From the NCBI RefSeq assembly GCF_000003815.2, contig NC_049994.1:14002649-14066648 (forward strand): a stretch of DNA of 64,000 nucleotides. The letters run 5' to 3'. This document shows, one piece after another, positions 12,143 to 26,300 of the stretch. The stretch's first letter is position 1, and the number at the start of each line of letters is the position of its first letter. Under the pieces are notes generated by a model. The model ran no database searches, was not told where the DNA came from, and saw only the letters and a program-made list of their open reading frames with translations. The position numbers and the translations under genes were made by a program. The DNA is from Branchiostoma floridae. Its lineage: Eukaryota > Chordata > Leptocardii > Amphioxiformes > Branchiostomatidae.

Positions 12143-13110
12143 GCACAGCGTCTACCTCTTTGACATAATCAGAATTTCTAAAACTTATAGCTTTCCAAAA
12201 AGCTAGGAGAGCTCACAAACTGAGTGTTGTCAGTTTTTCACCAAGTACACTTGGTATGATTTCTGTCATCAGAGGGACATTGTGTGCATGCTTGTATCTA
12301 ATTAAGCTATGATTAAATTGAAATACTTAAGTCACTATCCTATCGGCACAGCGTCTACTTCTTTAACAGAATCAACATTCCTTGTAGCTTTCCATACATT
12401 GAAAGAAACCAATGATCTGAGTGTTGCCAGTTTTTCACCAAGTAATCTTGGTATGATTTCTGTCATCAGAAGGACATTGTGCGCCAGTATCTGATTACAT
12501 AAAAATAAAACGAAGAAACTTATCCTACATATGTATCTCCTATCTGCACAGCGTCTACCTCTTTTGACGAAATCACCATTCTTAAACTTGCTGCCTTCCA
12601 GAAAACTAGGAATACTCACAAACTGAGTGTTGTCAATTTTTCACCAAGTAATCTTGGTATGATTCTGGTCATCAGAAGGACATTGTGTGCCTGTATCTAA
12701 TTAAGCTATGATTAAATTGAAAAACTAAAGTCACTATCCTATCGACACAGCGTCTACTTCTTTGACAGAACCACCATTCCTAAACTTGCAGCTTTCCATA
12801 CATGAAGAAAACCAATGATTTGAGTGTTGCCAGGTTTTCACCAAGTAATCTTGGTATGAGTTCTGTCATCAGAAGGACATTGTGTGCCCGTAGCTGATTA
12901 GTTAAGAATAAAATGAAAAAAGCGGAGTCCTACATATGCATTTCTTATCTGCACAGCGTCTACCTCTGTAACAAAATCACAATTTCTAAATTCCCTGCCT
13001 TCCAGAAGTTCAGGAAAACCCACAAACTGAATGTTGTCGACTTTTCATCAAGTAACCTTGGTACGATTTTTGTCATCAGAAGGACATTGTGTGCTTGCAT
13101 CTAGTTAAGC
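12143..13110 (+). repeat. Tandem satellite, about 200-bp unit x5 with alternating A/B types
   Basis: The word CACAGCGTCTAC recurs at about 12144, 12347, 12547, 12745 and 12952, giving spacings of 198-207 bp. Each unit also carries AAGTAATCTTGGTATGA-like and CATCAGAAGGACATTGTG words. Units 2 and 4 share features (TTTCCATACAT, GAGTGTTGCC) that units 1, 3 and 5 lack (TTCCAGAA or similar, ACAAACTGAGTGTTGTC), so the array has a roughly 400-bp dimeric higher-order period. Confidence 0.85.
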
Positions 13111-13369
13111 GATGATAAAATGTAAAAAAACTGTGACATACGTCACAGGTTATATGATCTAGTTCACATGCATATATTAGCACGGAGTGAAGAAATCATG
13201 ATGCTATCTTGTTGCCTTCAAAAACGTGAAGTGAACTCGCAATCCGAATGTTGTTATAAGATTTAGTTGGCAAAACCTTCAACCATTTGATACATGCGTG
13301 ACATCGATCATATTCAAGGATGAAATAATGGCTGAAGCTAAAGAGTTTTCAAGGGCTGTGTGCCACGCA

Positions 13370-14110
13370 ACATAATCTTTACACATTGTACAAATGAGAG
13401 TTTCTCAAGGCAGAAGTTCAAATCACTGTGACAATTTTTTTCGAGTTTCAAGACAGTTCTTTCCTACAAAGGAGAATGTCCTGAACACACTCTCGAGGCT
13501 CTCAAACAGTTTTATGTTTGCACTGTGAAGTTCAAATCACAGTTGTTATACGAGTGCAGTCGAGTTCTGACATTTAAGTCTTTTGGTGTTTCAAGACAAA
13601 TATTTTCAACATCTAAAGATGGACAGGTCTAAGGAAACGGTTTAGATTTGAGCAGTAGGTTGGGTCCTGCTGATTACAGTCTTTGCACATTGTAACAGTT
13701 ATTTTTTGCAGCAGAGTTCAGATTAAAGTTTTCGTGTTTCGAGAGAAATATTTTCAACATCTGAATATGGGCAGGTCTACAAACGGATTAGGTTTGATTA
13801 GTCATTGCACAAAGGAGAGTTTCCTGAACACACCCCCAAGGCTCTTAAGAGTTTGCCTTCAAGAGTCTTTTTTCCAGTTTCAAATTGATTCCAGAACAAC
13901 GTTTTGCAAGGGTAGGGTTTAAGTTAAAGGAAGTCGGCTTAGATTTGAACAATGTATCAGTGTAATTATTATAGTTCAGTTATAGTTCAAAGGAGAGTTT
14001 CCTGAACACTTTCTCATGGCTCTAAGTCATTCTGTGTAAGTACTAAAGGGTTAACCTCCCCGTTTTTTCCAGTTCCAATAGAAATGTTTTCAAGATCTGC
14101 GTTTACTTGA
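13370..14110 (+). repeat. Diverged short repeats downstream of the satellite
   Basis: The motif AAAGGAGAGTTTCCTGAACAC, followed by a GGCTCT word, recurs in varied form near 13469, 13809 and 13989. A GTTTCAAGACA or similar motif recurs between them. Spacing is irregular and copies are diverged, so this looks like an old tandem array. Confidence 0.55.
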
Positions 14111-14353
14111 ATGTGATTCCTGATCATTATTTTAAAAATTCTTACCCATCAGTACCTGATACTTGACTCATGGGCTGGCATTTCAATTTGGGAATTAAAA
14201 AGGAGAATTTGAATAGCTGCAATTGGTTGGAAGAAACAAAGAGATTACTAAATGCCAATATGTAAGTGAAAGTTGATATGAAGTGGTAGTAAAAAAAAGG
14301 ATAATCCATTTGCATCAAGGGCAGGAATCACTTCAGGACGGTTTGCTGGGCAC

Positions 14354-17300
14354 TTAGAGTCCTGAAATGACGACAATGAAAACCACATGAATAGAAGTTA
14401 TCTATAAAGCTACGTACGTGTAAAATGTTACACCTGGTGATGATTTTCAATTATAGTATTTAGGTAAGTCGCCATTCATAACATGATCTAATTGCTTGTT
14501 GCAGTAAGTGCGAATTAAACAAAACTTCCAATGTTTAGCTGTGGTATGATATTACAATCATGATAAGCTTGTTGGAATCATTCTGAGTTTTGCGTATTTG
14601 ACTTTTATATGTAGCAAGTACATAGAAAAAAGTTCTGGAAATTCAACTATCACCAGAATCAGCCCCTTGTATCTGATTGAAGACGTTTACTCACCATTTG
14701 GTTTCCTTTCACAGAGGAAGTATCGTCTTTGTCCACAGTTAACATCGTTCCAGTTGCTGTTTCTCCACCCTTTCCTGAAAAACTCCACACAATCTTCGTT
14801 ACCCAGGGGAGTGCCCCACCAATTCTTTCCCCCATTGTTTGGCTCGACTGGTGACCAGTATTTGTAAGACCCAAGATAGGAACCATCAGGCCACTTATAG
14901 CTACCTTCTGATGCCCTATCATTCAGCCCAAACCAGAACCCCGATGCAGTACTTGCAGCATTCTTGAGGTTGATGAGGAAGCTGTTGGTGCCGCTGTCTT
15001 TTGCCATTGCCAACATCCCGCCTCGCCCCTGGTTGCTGCAGTGTGCGGAAGCATCAACCCAGGTCTTGGAAAGGGTAAACGCTTTGTAGCACGTCCTGGC
15101 ATGCCGGTTCCAGCCAGAGGGACAAGTACCTATACCAGAACATGGGGGATAACTAAGTATTAGATTCTCTGAAAACAGTTGGCAAGCCAAAACATATTTC
15201 AGTATAGTCTATTCCAGCGTTTAGATCTTTACACATAAACAGATCTTTAGAGTTGTCATTAATTCCAAGAACATTGAAAGCAATGATTTCGAAACATTTC
15301 TTCAATAACAAAATAACAAAGACTAACGGGGTGTACGTTTACTGTAAAGTAAAATAATACATATTTTACTTTCCCAGAACAGGTTGAATGAATATATGAT
15401 CATATTACAAGAAATTCCACACTAAACACTTTACTTCACCTCATGATCATATTACAAGGAGTTGATGGGGATTTATCATTCAATACTAAACACATAAGCC
15501 GAACTAACGCCAGTCAGATTATCAAAAACCATTGGGGGCCATCAAAACTTACCATAGACAAAGTACTTTTCCAGGCTTGGTGTCAAACTGTTAAGTGCTT
15601 GTACTGCCTCGTCTTTCTTGGCCGGAATTTCACCTGTACGTCCCTTGATTCGGAGGGCTGTAATCCAGACAGCGTATCCACCTCCAATTAGCGAATAGAC
15701 CTGCGTGACTTTCCGTGGCATCTGTGTGTTAGGAATCATCAATGATGAGCTATTTCACACAGAATGATGTGATTTCCACTTTTCAACAATGTCAGTACCA
15801 GTTTCAATTGGCCATATGATGCCATTTATGACCTGCCCCGATGTGTTTATGGTGACATAACGCCCGTAAGGGACCTATAACCTCTGAACTATTCATTTGG
15901 CTGGTTTATTTGGTGGTTGCAAATAACTGACAAGGTTATCTCACAGTAAATACATCGTGTGGGTCATCAATCCGTAATATTATTGGCAGATGAAATCCAA
16001 ACCATTGTATATTTTCAAACCTCTAAATTTTACAACCTGCTATTCATTTGTAATAAGTTATAGAATATATACCAAACACAAGCTCTGCATGCAAGTGTAG
16101 CATAATTAAATGCTATGAAGTTCTTAGACGTATCAATGCATGTAGGTGAGAGAAATCGAAATCATATACTTAATTAGGCGCTCCTGGAAATGAGATAGCA
16201 GGATGTAAAAAGTACTTTTTACACAAAATGATTCACATTTAGTACCACTTGAAAATATCACAAAACAAGCAGCCAAATTGGTACGGATTGTCTGAAAATA
16301 TTAGCATAGTCTCTGTTTGCCACATAGTTCATTTTTTTTCTTCGGATCTGCATTGCAATTTCACACCGTAAAAATGATAGAGTGAAAAAAGCAAAGCAGA
16401 GAATAGTTACCTTCTCTCTGTACTCAACGAGGTTCCCTTGCAGTTGTTGATGATAGATTTCAAAGAGAGATTTTCCGGCGAAGAGTGATGACTGTGGCTT
16501 CACCATATTCAACAGATTGTTCAATACCTGAAAACACACAACAAAAGCTGAAGAAACCATGGTAAGTCTTGTTGTCCTGACTGGTATTCAGGGTGAATTT
16601 TATGTTGTCATCTATCCATCCCAACACTCCTTTTTTGTACTCTAAAGTCATGTTGGAATAGGATGGAAACTTTTACTTTGAAGTGCATCGATATCGAAAA
16701 CCAGTCCACACAGACAAATACCTAGTGTTTGATTTATACCATATCCCACTAACTTCCAATGATAAAAACTCTCGTTTTAACCGAGCAGATGTATCAGACA
16801 AGCTAGGACGAATGAACATAGACATGTAACGTCAGTTGACCTTTATCTGCTGGGTAACCTATATCCGTTGTTTGTCAAAACAGGGTATTTAGGCACATCA
16901 AGTTGATGATGAACTGCAATATCCTGAAAACAGTGCAATTTAAAACCAACATCCATCGACATGATATCCTCAAATACCCTGTTTTTAAAAGCAACGAATA
17001 TAGGTTACCCAATGAATAAAGGTGAACTAGCGTTACGTGATGCTTTTATCAAATGTGGAACTTTCAATAAAGCTGTCTGGCTCAGCTCTCTTGACGAGTC
17101 TAAAAAAACTGAATGCAAACCGTTCATTAATGAGAATAGAAGAAAGCGAACATCACTATCTCATTCGTCCCAGGTGTATAAAAACATCGGGTGGATCTTT
17201 CAGTTAAGCTTGAGCCACAAATTTCAAACCATATTCAAATCTCAGGCACAATTCAGGCGAAGATACAAACAACAGTGCAGGGTCAGCACGAGCGGCTAGG

Positions 17301-20300
17301 TCTCAACCATTTACCACCACTTAGAACAAAGGACACTACTTCAACCCCAAATGAACTGACATCCTGGACCAAGAGTCTTGCTATGTCGAATGCAGAACTA
17401 AGGAGGCTATCTACAAGCAAATTTACAACCCAATCCTTAACAGGAAAGGGATAATCTATTCTCCAGGTGGATAAAATGCCACCGGGACTTTTGGCCGGCT
17501 TAGATACTGTCTTAGCGTTTGAGAACAATGTCTTATTGCACCGGTAAATCTGCCTGGAGATTAAGAAATGGGGTCTGTGTTTTGATTTCTCACGGTGTGT
17601 GGGACCTCCCAGCCACTGGTCTTACAGAAGCTTTTCTTAGTATCCTTACATATAGTTATAGATATTCATTCGTATACAGGTACACTTGTCTTCCCAGTCT
17701 CAGTCTCTTGTGGGAGATAGTGGATGAATCATGATATATACGACACATGACTCTTTAGGGAACTTATCCAGATATATTTTGCAATTTTTAAATATTCCAT
17801 CTGAATATCTATTCTTCATCACGACCTTTGGGGCAGAGAGTAAGTGCTGTACGTTTGGACCCTCTAGCGGCTTTTTTGAACTGCAGGCACCGATTTCCTT
17901 TCAAACTTTGGGCAAGAATAACTAGAGAACGTGTTGACGGATTGTCTTCATTTTTGGTATGTAGATAGCCTGTGATGACTTACACAATGAGATAATGATT
18001 ATCTAAATCAACAGCTAATTTGCATAATTAATGGGGAAAGTTATAAATCAACTGCATTCAATGATAGGACTTTCAAACTTGTCACATGTGTAACTGAGAA
18101 AGAGAGAAATGTCGATAGATATCAATTATGCAAATGACGACCTTATTTGCATAATTAATAAGAAAACATAATAATTCTACAGTGGTAAATGATGAGAGTT
18201 TCATACAACATTATGAAGCTTAGTGAAGGTGTACATTATTAGACATAAATCATGCAAATTAGTTTAATATTTACATAATTATTGAGGAAACACTAACATG
18301 GCCTTCTCTGCTACAATAAGACTTTCATAGTTTGGACTTGTACCTATTGGATAGAGAGGATGACCAACAGAGAGAAGTTATGGGAATCAGGACCTTACTT
18401 GCATAATCGAATGGAAAAAATTTATAAATACTTCACTCGAAAAGATTCAAACCATTTGACGAAGGTATGAGGTCATGGAACTCTAGTTACCATTGCCAAA
18501 GAAGAAAATATCATTAAACTAGAAAGGCCGACATTTGCTTAAGAGCAAATACAGCATATTTCAGCCATACCCCTTCCCACGCAACATTGGACTGTTCCAA
18601 ATCACCCCTGCGCAAAAATGGAACATCCTCTTAACAGTACATTATCCCCCAAAGTGGACTGGTATTGTGAATTGATTCCAGGTAAAAACAGAGCTTGCTT
18701 CTATTTTTCAGAAAATGACAATAATCACACCTTCCATTCAGAAAATTTTCATCCTGACTGAAAATTGTTGAATGACTTCATGTAATGTCATTAACAATTT
18801 TCAGTACGATAACTAGGTGTAAGTTTAAAAAAGTATAAGCTCCTTGTGATGTGGGTACATTCATTATTGCAGTGAACTTTTTTTATTCAAGTAGGGCATA
18901 CGATTTAATAATTATCAAGCAGGTGCAGGTACTGTAGGAGCGTTTGTTTTCTTCAAGCTGTAAAACTGTTAAACTGTTTTACTTTGTATGCAATCAGCCA
19001 TCGAGCCTATTATTATTTTAGTTTAACAACTTCCTGCCAGACCCGGAAGATACGATTGAACCTTGTTCGAGGATTTATTTTCGTCTGTCTGGTCAGTCTG
19101 TTCATACCCTCGAGGCTGGCGCTGAGAGTGTTTTATTGGGCTGAAACTCTGGCAGTTTAAAGTTACTTACAATTTAAATGTTCAAAGTTTATGTCAAACA
19201 ACAACAGCACTAGGAAATGTGGCCACTATAGACAGGTGGTCACTATAGAGAAAATGCTGATCTATTGACTAGGAGCCATACGTTTCACATGATCATTAAT
19301 CATATAAACATTGCACAGGTAAGCCAATTGTTTAGATGTACAATTAAGTTCAAATAATTCTGAACAGAAATATTGATGAGAAAATAATCATTCTCGCCAC
19401 TGTCTAACTTATAATTACGTATCAAAACTAAACGCAGATTTTCTAACTAACGCACCTTTCGCCGACTTCATCAAAGGACCGCCGGCTATCAATCAAACAC
19501 GGCTGTTGATTAGACTTAGAGTTTCAAACAGCCATGTGCTGTGTGCCAGTTGACAGCGAACTTCATGCTACGTGATGTTTTACATTGCTTGGACCTTCTT
19601 TCCTACAGCGGTGCTTCTACAAAATATTTAGACTGTAACACTGAGTCCCACATGTTTTATAGAATAGAATTTGACGCAGAACAGCGTTTTTTGCTGGGTA
19701 TTTTTCTTGAAACATGTTCGTGGGAATATCAGCGAGGCGGCGACGTAGGGATATCAGACCGTCAACAAAAGTCGCACGGCGGCTAACGGCGCATCGAAGA
19801 TACTAGCGCTATAAATAAGCGCTTCAACTAAGGATGGCAACCCGTACAATATTTTTGTATACTGTTGAGCTAAGTAAAGTTTGTTGTTTATGAGGTTTTA
19901 GTTGTCTTTGAAGCTTTGACCCGAAATATTTTAAAGTCAAACTGCTGAAGAGAAGTAAGTGACTGCTACGATTATCGTAGATATGGCCCTAAAAAAACTG
20001 ATAAAAGAAGCCTTCTCAATAGTCTAAAATGCAAGAGCTTCACAGTGGCCCTGCCCCTGGACCCCGCCAGGGACATTCGGCGGCCCCCCGGACCCCTGTC
20101 CGACGCTTTGAAAAAATCCTGGCGAGAAGTCTGTACGGCCGGAGTCTTCAAGTTAACGTATTGTGTCCCGCTTATGAATATTAATTAGCCTTCGCTTTCC
20201 TCTTCGCTGATTGGCTGAACCATTAATTGAATTAACTCTTCCTGCCGGCTAGACGCAGGTGCAGATGTCGGCTCTGTGGGGTGAACGTCCGAAAGATCAT

Positions 20301-23300
20301 GGCATGGAGAACGAAAGAAAACCAATTTCCCCTAAAAAAAGTGCTGTAATTAAGCCTTTTACAGTACTTTAAGCCAAAAATTTTACTTGGATCATTTTAC
20401 CAACTATCTTATGCCTATCTATACCAAATTTTACTCATACCAGGGTACAGGGGTGCAAAATATACCGTTATAAGACCGTCAACAACAGTCGCACGGAGCT
20501 AACAGCGCAGCGAAAATACCATCGCTAGCGTTTCAACTTCGGATAACAAGTTATAAGTACTGTTGAACTCAGTAACGTTAAAGTTTGTTTTTAGTTGCCT
20601 TTGACGGTTTGACCTGAAATAGTGTTACGCTAAACTCCTGAAGAGAAGTTAAGTGACTGCTGCGATTATCATAGATATGCCCCTAAGAACTGATACAATA
20701 TAAAGCCTTCTGAATAGTGTAAAATGCAAGAGCCTTAGGCAGGCTTCGCTCCCCCTGGCGGGAACACTGCTATATACGGGATCATGAGGCCCCGCTTATG
20801 AATATTAATTAGCCTTTGGCCTCCTCTTCGCTGATTGGCTAGGTCTTTGATTCAATTAACTCTCCGGCTGACGCGCACAGGTGTGGCTCTGTGCGGGGTC
20901 ACGGAAGGTCACGTCAGGAGGCCAAAAGAAAACAAATTTCCCCTCAGAAAAGTGCCAAAATTAATCATTTTAAAGTTGTTTATGTCAAAAATTTTACTTG
21001 AATCTTGTTACCAAGTATCTAATGCCTATCTATACCAAATTTCAGGTCATTTAATTGTAATACCAGGGTACAGGAGCCAAAAGTGTCTTTTTTGGTCAAA
21101 AATTGGCCAAAAATCGCAAAAAATAAGCCTTTTGTTGCACTGTACACCAAAAGTGTTATTGAATTTATATGAAGGTATTATCAAGGCACGTCTGTGTCAA
21201 ATTTCAGCTCATTCGGTTGCAATACCAAGGTACAGGAGCCAAAAGTGTCCTTTTTTGGTCAAAAATTGGTAAAAAAAATCGCAAAAATAAGCATTTTGTT
21301 GTACTGTACACCAAAAGTGTTATTGAATTTATATGGGGGCATTATCAAGGCACATCTCTGTCAAATTTTAGCTCATTTGGTTGTAATACCAGGGTACAGG
21401 GGCCAAAAGTGTCCTTTTTTGGTCAAAAATTGGTCAAAAAATCGCAAAAATAAGCATTTTGTTGTACTGTACACCAAAAGTGTTATCGAATTTATATGGG
21501 GGCATTATCAATGCACATCTCTGTCAAATTTCAGCTCATTTGGTTGTAATATTAGGGTACAGGGGCCAAAATATACAGTTTTGGTCTAAAATTGACCAAA
21601 AAAATCTCAATAAAATCATTTTAGAGGCAGATATGAAAAAACTGAGAAAAAAGCATCAAGGTATTGGCCCATTCTACCGCTGTGCCAAATTTCAGGTCAT
21701 TCGGTCCAGGAACGGGGGAGATGAATCACTTTGAAGATTTGACAGGAGAAAGAAAGAAGAAAGAAAGAAACACTAGAAAGGCCGACATTTGCTTAAGAGC
21801 AAATACAGCATATTTCAGCCATACCCCTTCCCACGCAACATTGGACTGTTCCAAATCACCCCTGCGCAAAAATGGAACATCCTCTTAACAGTACATTATC
21901 CCCCAAAGTGGACTGGTATTGTGAATTGATTCCAGGTAAAAACAGAGCTTGCTTCTATTTTTCAGAAAATGACAATAATCACACCTTCCATTCAGAAAAT
22001 TTTCATCATGACTGAAAATTGTTGAATGACTTCATGTAATGTCATTAACAATTTCCAGTACGATAACTAGGTGTAAGTTTAAAAAAGTATAAGCTCCTTG
22101 TGATGTGGGTACATTTATTATTGCAGTGAACTTTTTTTATTCAAGTAGGGCATACGATTTAATAATTATCAAGCAGGTGCAGGTACTGTAGGAGCGTTGT
22201 TTTCTTCAAGCTGTAAAACTGTTAAACTGTTTTACTTTGTATGCAATCAGCCATCGAGCCTATTCTTATTTTAGTTTAACAACTTCCTGCCAGACCCGGA
22301 AGATACGATTGAACCTTGTTCGAGGATTTATTTTCGTCTGTCTGGTCAGTCTGTTCATACCCTGGCGCTGAGAGTGTTTTATTGGGCTGAAACTCTGGCA
22401 GTTTAAAGTTACTTACAATTTAAATGTTCAAAGTTTATGTCAAACAACAACAGCACTAGGAACACATACATTTGCTCTGGAGAAAATACAGCAGTTTTCG
22501 CAAGTTCCAGTCCAGTGATAGAAATGTGGCCACTATAGACAAGTGGTCACTATAGAGAAAATGCTGATCTATTGACTAGGAGCCATACGTTACACATGAT
22601 TTCAGTACACTGATCATTAATCATATAAACATTGCACAGGTAAGCCAATTGTTTAGATGTACAATTAAGTTCAAATAATTCTGAAGAGAAATATTGATGA
22701 GAAAATAATCATTCTTGCCACTGTCTAACTTATAATTACGTATCAAAACTAAACGCAGATTTTCTAACTAACGCACCTTTCGCCGACTTCATCAAAGGAC
22801 CGCCGGCTATCAATCAAACACGGCTGTTGATTAGACTTAGAGTTTCAAACAGTCATGTGCTGTGTGCCAGTTGACAGCGAACTTCATGCTACGTGATGTT
22901 TTACATTGCTTGGACCTTCTTTCCTACAGCGGTGCTTCTACAAAATATCTAGACTGTAACACTGAGTCCCACATGTTTTATAGAATAGAATTTGACGCAG
23001 AACAGCGTTTTTTGCTGAGTATTTTTCTTGAAACATATCCATGGGAATATCAGCGAGGCGGCGACGTAGGGATATCAGACCGTCAACAAAAGTCGCACGG
23101 CGGCTAACGGCGCAGCGAAGATACTAGCGCTATAAATAAGCGCTTCAACTAAGGATGGCAACCCGTACAATATTTTTGTATACTTTTGAGCTAAGTAAAG
23201 TTTGTTGTTTATGAGGTTTTAGTTGTCTTTGAAGCTTTGACCCGAAATATTTTAAAGTCAAACTGCTGAAGAGAAGTAAGTGACTGCTACGATTATCGTA

Positions 23301-26300
23301 GATATGGCCCTAAAAAAACTGATAAAAGAAGCCTTCTCAATAGTCTAAAATGCAAGAGCTTCCGGGGGGGCTTCGCCCACCTGGGTCCCCCCCACAGTGG
23401 CCCTGCCCCTGGACCCCGCCAGGGACAGTCGGCGGCCCCCGGACCCCTGTCCGACGCTTTGAAAAAATCCTGGCGAGAAGTCTGTACGGCCTGAGTCTTC
23501 AAGTTAACGTATTGTGTGGTCCCGCTTATGAATATTAATTAGCCTTCGCTTTCCTCTTCGCTGATTGGCTGAGCCATTAATTGAATTAACTCTTCCTGCC
23601 GGCTAGACGCAGGTGCAGATGTCGGCTCTGTGGGGTGAACGTCCGAAAGGTCATGGCATGGAGAACGAAAGAAAACCAATTTCCCCTAAAAATAGTGCTG
23701 TAATTAAGCCTTTTACAGTACTTTATGCCAAAAATTTTACTTGGATCATTTTACCAACTATCTATACCGAATGTTACTCATACCAGGGTACAGGGGTGCA
23801 AAATATACCGTTATAAGACCGTCAACAACAGTCGCACGGAGCTAACAGCGCAGCGAAAATACCATCGCTAGCGTTTCAACTTTGGATAACAAGTTATAAG
23901 TACTGTTGAACTCAGTAACGTTAAAGTTTGTTTTTAGTTGCCTTTGACGGTTTGACCTGAAATAGTGTTACGCTAAACTCCTGAAGAGAAGTTAAGTGAC
24001 TGCTGCGATTATCATAGATATGCCCCTAAGAACTGATACAATATAAAGCCTTCTGAATAGTCTAAAATGCGAGAGCCTTAAGCGGGCTTCGCTCCCCCTG
24101 GCGGGAACACTGCTATATACGGGATCATGAGGCCCCGCTTAAGAATATTAATTAGCCTTTGGCCTCCTCTTCGCTGATTGGCTAGGTCTTTGATTCAATT
24201 AACTCTCCGGCTGACGCGCACAGGTGTGGCTCTGTGCGGGGTCACGGAAGGTCGCGTCAGGACGCCAAAAGATTGATACCATGCCAAAAGAAAACAAATT
24301 TCCCCTCAGAAAAGTGCCAAAATTAATCATTTTAAAGTTGTTTATGTCAAAAATTTTACTTGAATCTTGTTACCAAGTATCTAATGCCTATCTATACCAA
24401 ATTTCAGGTCATTTAATTGTAATACCAGGGTACAGGAGCCAAAAGTGTCCTTTTTTGGTCAAAAATTGGCCAAAAATCGCAAAAATAAGCATTTTGTTGC
24501 GTTGTACACCAAAAGTGTTATTGAATTTATATGAAGGGATTATCAAGGCACATCTGTGTCAAATTTCAGCTCATTCGGTTGCAATACCAAGGTACAGGAG
24601 CCAAAAGTGTCCTTTTTTGGTCAAAAATTGGTAAAAAAAATCGCAAAAATAAGCATTTTGTTGTACTGTACACCAAAAGTGTTATTGAATTTATATGGGG
24701 GCATTATCAAGGCACATCTCTGTCAAATTTCAGCTCATTTGGTTGTAATACCAGGGTACAGGGGCCAAAAGTGTCCTTTTTTGGTCAAAAATTGGTCAAA
24801 AAATCGCAAAAAAAAGCATTTTGTTGTACTGTACACCAAAAGTGTTATCGAATTTATATGGGGGCATTATCAAGGCACATCTATGTCAAATTTCAGCTCA
24901 TTTGGTTGTAATACCAGGGTACAGGGGCCAAAATATACAGTTTTGGTCTAAAATTGACCAAAAAATCTCAATAAAATCATTTTAGAGGCAGATATGAAAA
25001 AAATGGGAAAAAAGCATCAAGGTATTGGCCCACTCTACCCCTGTGCTGAATTTCAGGTCATTCGGTCCAGGAACGGCGGAGATGAATCACTTTGAAGATT
25101 TGACAGGAGAAAGAAAGAAAGAAAGAAAGAAAGAAACATTACGAATACAATATATTTCACCATACTATGTATGGCTGAAATATAATTACGAATACAATAT
25201 ATTTCACCATACTATGTATGGCTGAAATATAAATACCTAAAAACCTCAATAAAACACAACATGCTGTGTAAGCATGAGCTGTAAATACGTTGGCATGCAA
25301 ATATGTTATGAAAAGTCTTTAGAGAGGTAAATCATATATTTCTCATTCAGGCGAATCAAACACAACTAATAAAGCCAGGAAATTCTTCTTCTGACTGATT
25401 GATCTAATAAATGAAAAGTGCGCCTACCTCCCGAACCCCATCGGAACCAAAGCTCAGGACGCTGTCTGCCCAGGCTACGGTATTGTACGCTGCTGTGTAC
25501 TGTCCGTTGCTGACTTGCATGTTAGCGAGAGTGTCCAGCATGTTATTTAGCCGTCGCTCATCGCGGCCGTACAGGATGACTTGCTGAAGGTATTGTTGCC
25601 CCAACTGTAAGTCACTGACGCTTTGTGTCAACTCGTTTACCTTCGTGTCTAGCGCGCGAATCTGATCTTGTATTTCATTAAGCTGTGCCGTTGTTTGTGC
25701 AGACTCCACGCGGTCAAAGATGAACCCGACTACTCCAAGTACGTCTGCAACAACGCCGAGTCCGGTGGCTGCGGCTGTAGCTACAGCTGCAAGAGTTAAA
25801 GGCTCCCGCTGCAACAAAGAGAGATGAAAGCATCACATAATATTGGAGGTTTGGGGCTCATGAAAAACACATGGTAGATCAACATGAATGCACTTTGAAA
25901 GTTTTAATTGATTACGAAAGAATATATATTAGATAATTACCTTAAAGTTTTCGCTGTTCCGCATCACTAGAGCGGATCCTGGAATGCAAAGACAGAACGT
26001 TATTACTCTGCGACCGCAGAATGTCATTACCATGATTATGGACTACAGTGAGGTAACGTATAGCGTCAATTTAGCTAAGGATCTTTATGATTTTTAAATC
26101 AACATTCGTCTAGTCTATTTATTGCATTTTGCATATTGAGAAAAGTTGGATATGATTTTCCACGTCCGAAACATTAATGATCATTAATGTGCGGTGGCAA
26201 AAGTCCATCAACATCTTTTACTAGTGACGGGAAGAATAGAGAATATGAAAGTATTTCATTAAGTCATCCAATATGGAAAGCAAATGATGAAGAAGAGAAA

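Larger units (their letters stand above)
3779..14353. other. Intergenic region, repeat-bearing
   Basis: Between the decarboxylase stop and the lectin stop I see no confidently recognised gene. Contents: two gaps, the candidate exons at 4650-5813, a small MITE near 8.1 kb, a 60-bp tandem duplication near 10.6 kb, the 200-bp array at 12.1-13.1 kb and diverged repeats at 13.4-14.1 kb. Stretches 5.8-8.0, 8.3-10.5 and 10.7-12.1 kb are AT-rich DNA without visible coding structure. Confidence 0.6.

Noticed and set aside
12143..13110. CRISPR-like repeat-spacer array
   Set aside because: Units are 200 bp, similarity extends through the whole unit, and the context is an animal genome.
17191..17528. 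Opposed open frames in the lectin intron, considered as an extra exon
   Set aside because: No convincing acceptor and donor pair, and the flanking exons already join in phase without it.
20835..21734. Several overlapping long open frames on the + strand (and their twins at 24224-24951)
   Set aside because: They run through a 163-bp tandem array in more than one frame. The period is not a multiple of three, so the frames are repeat artefacts.
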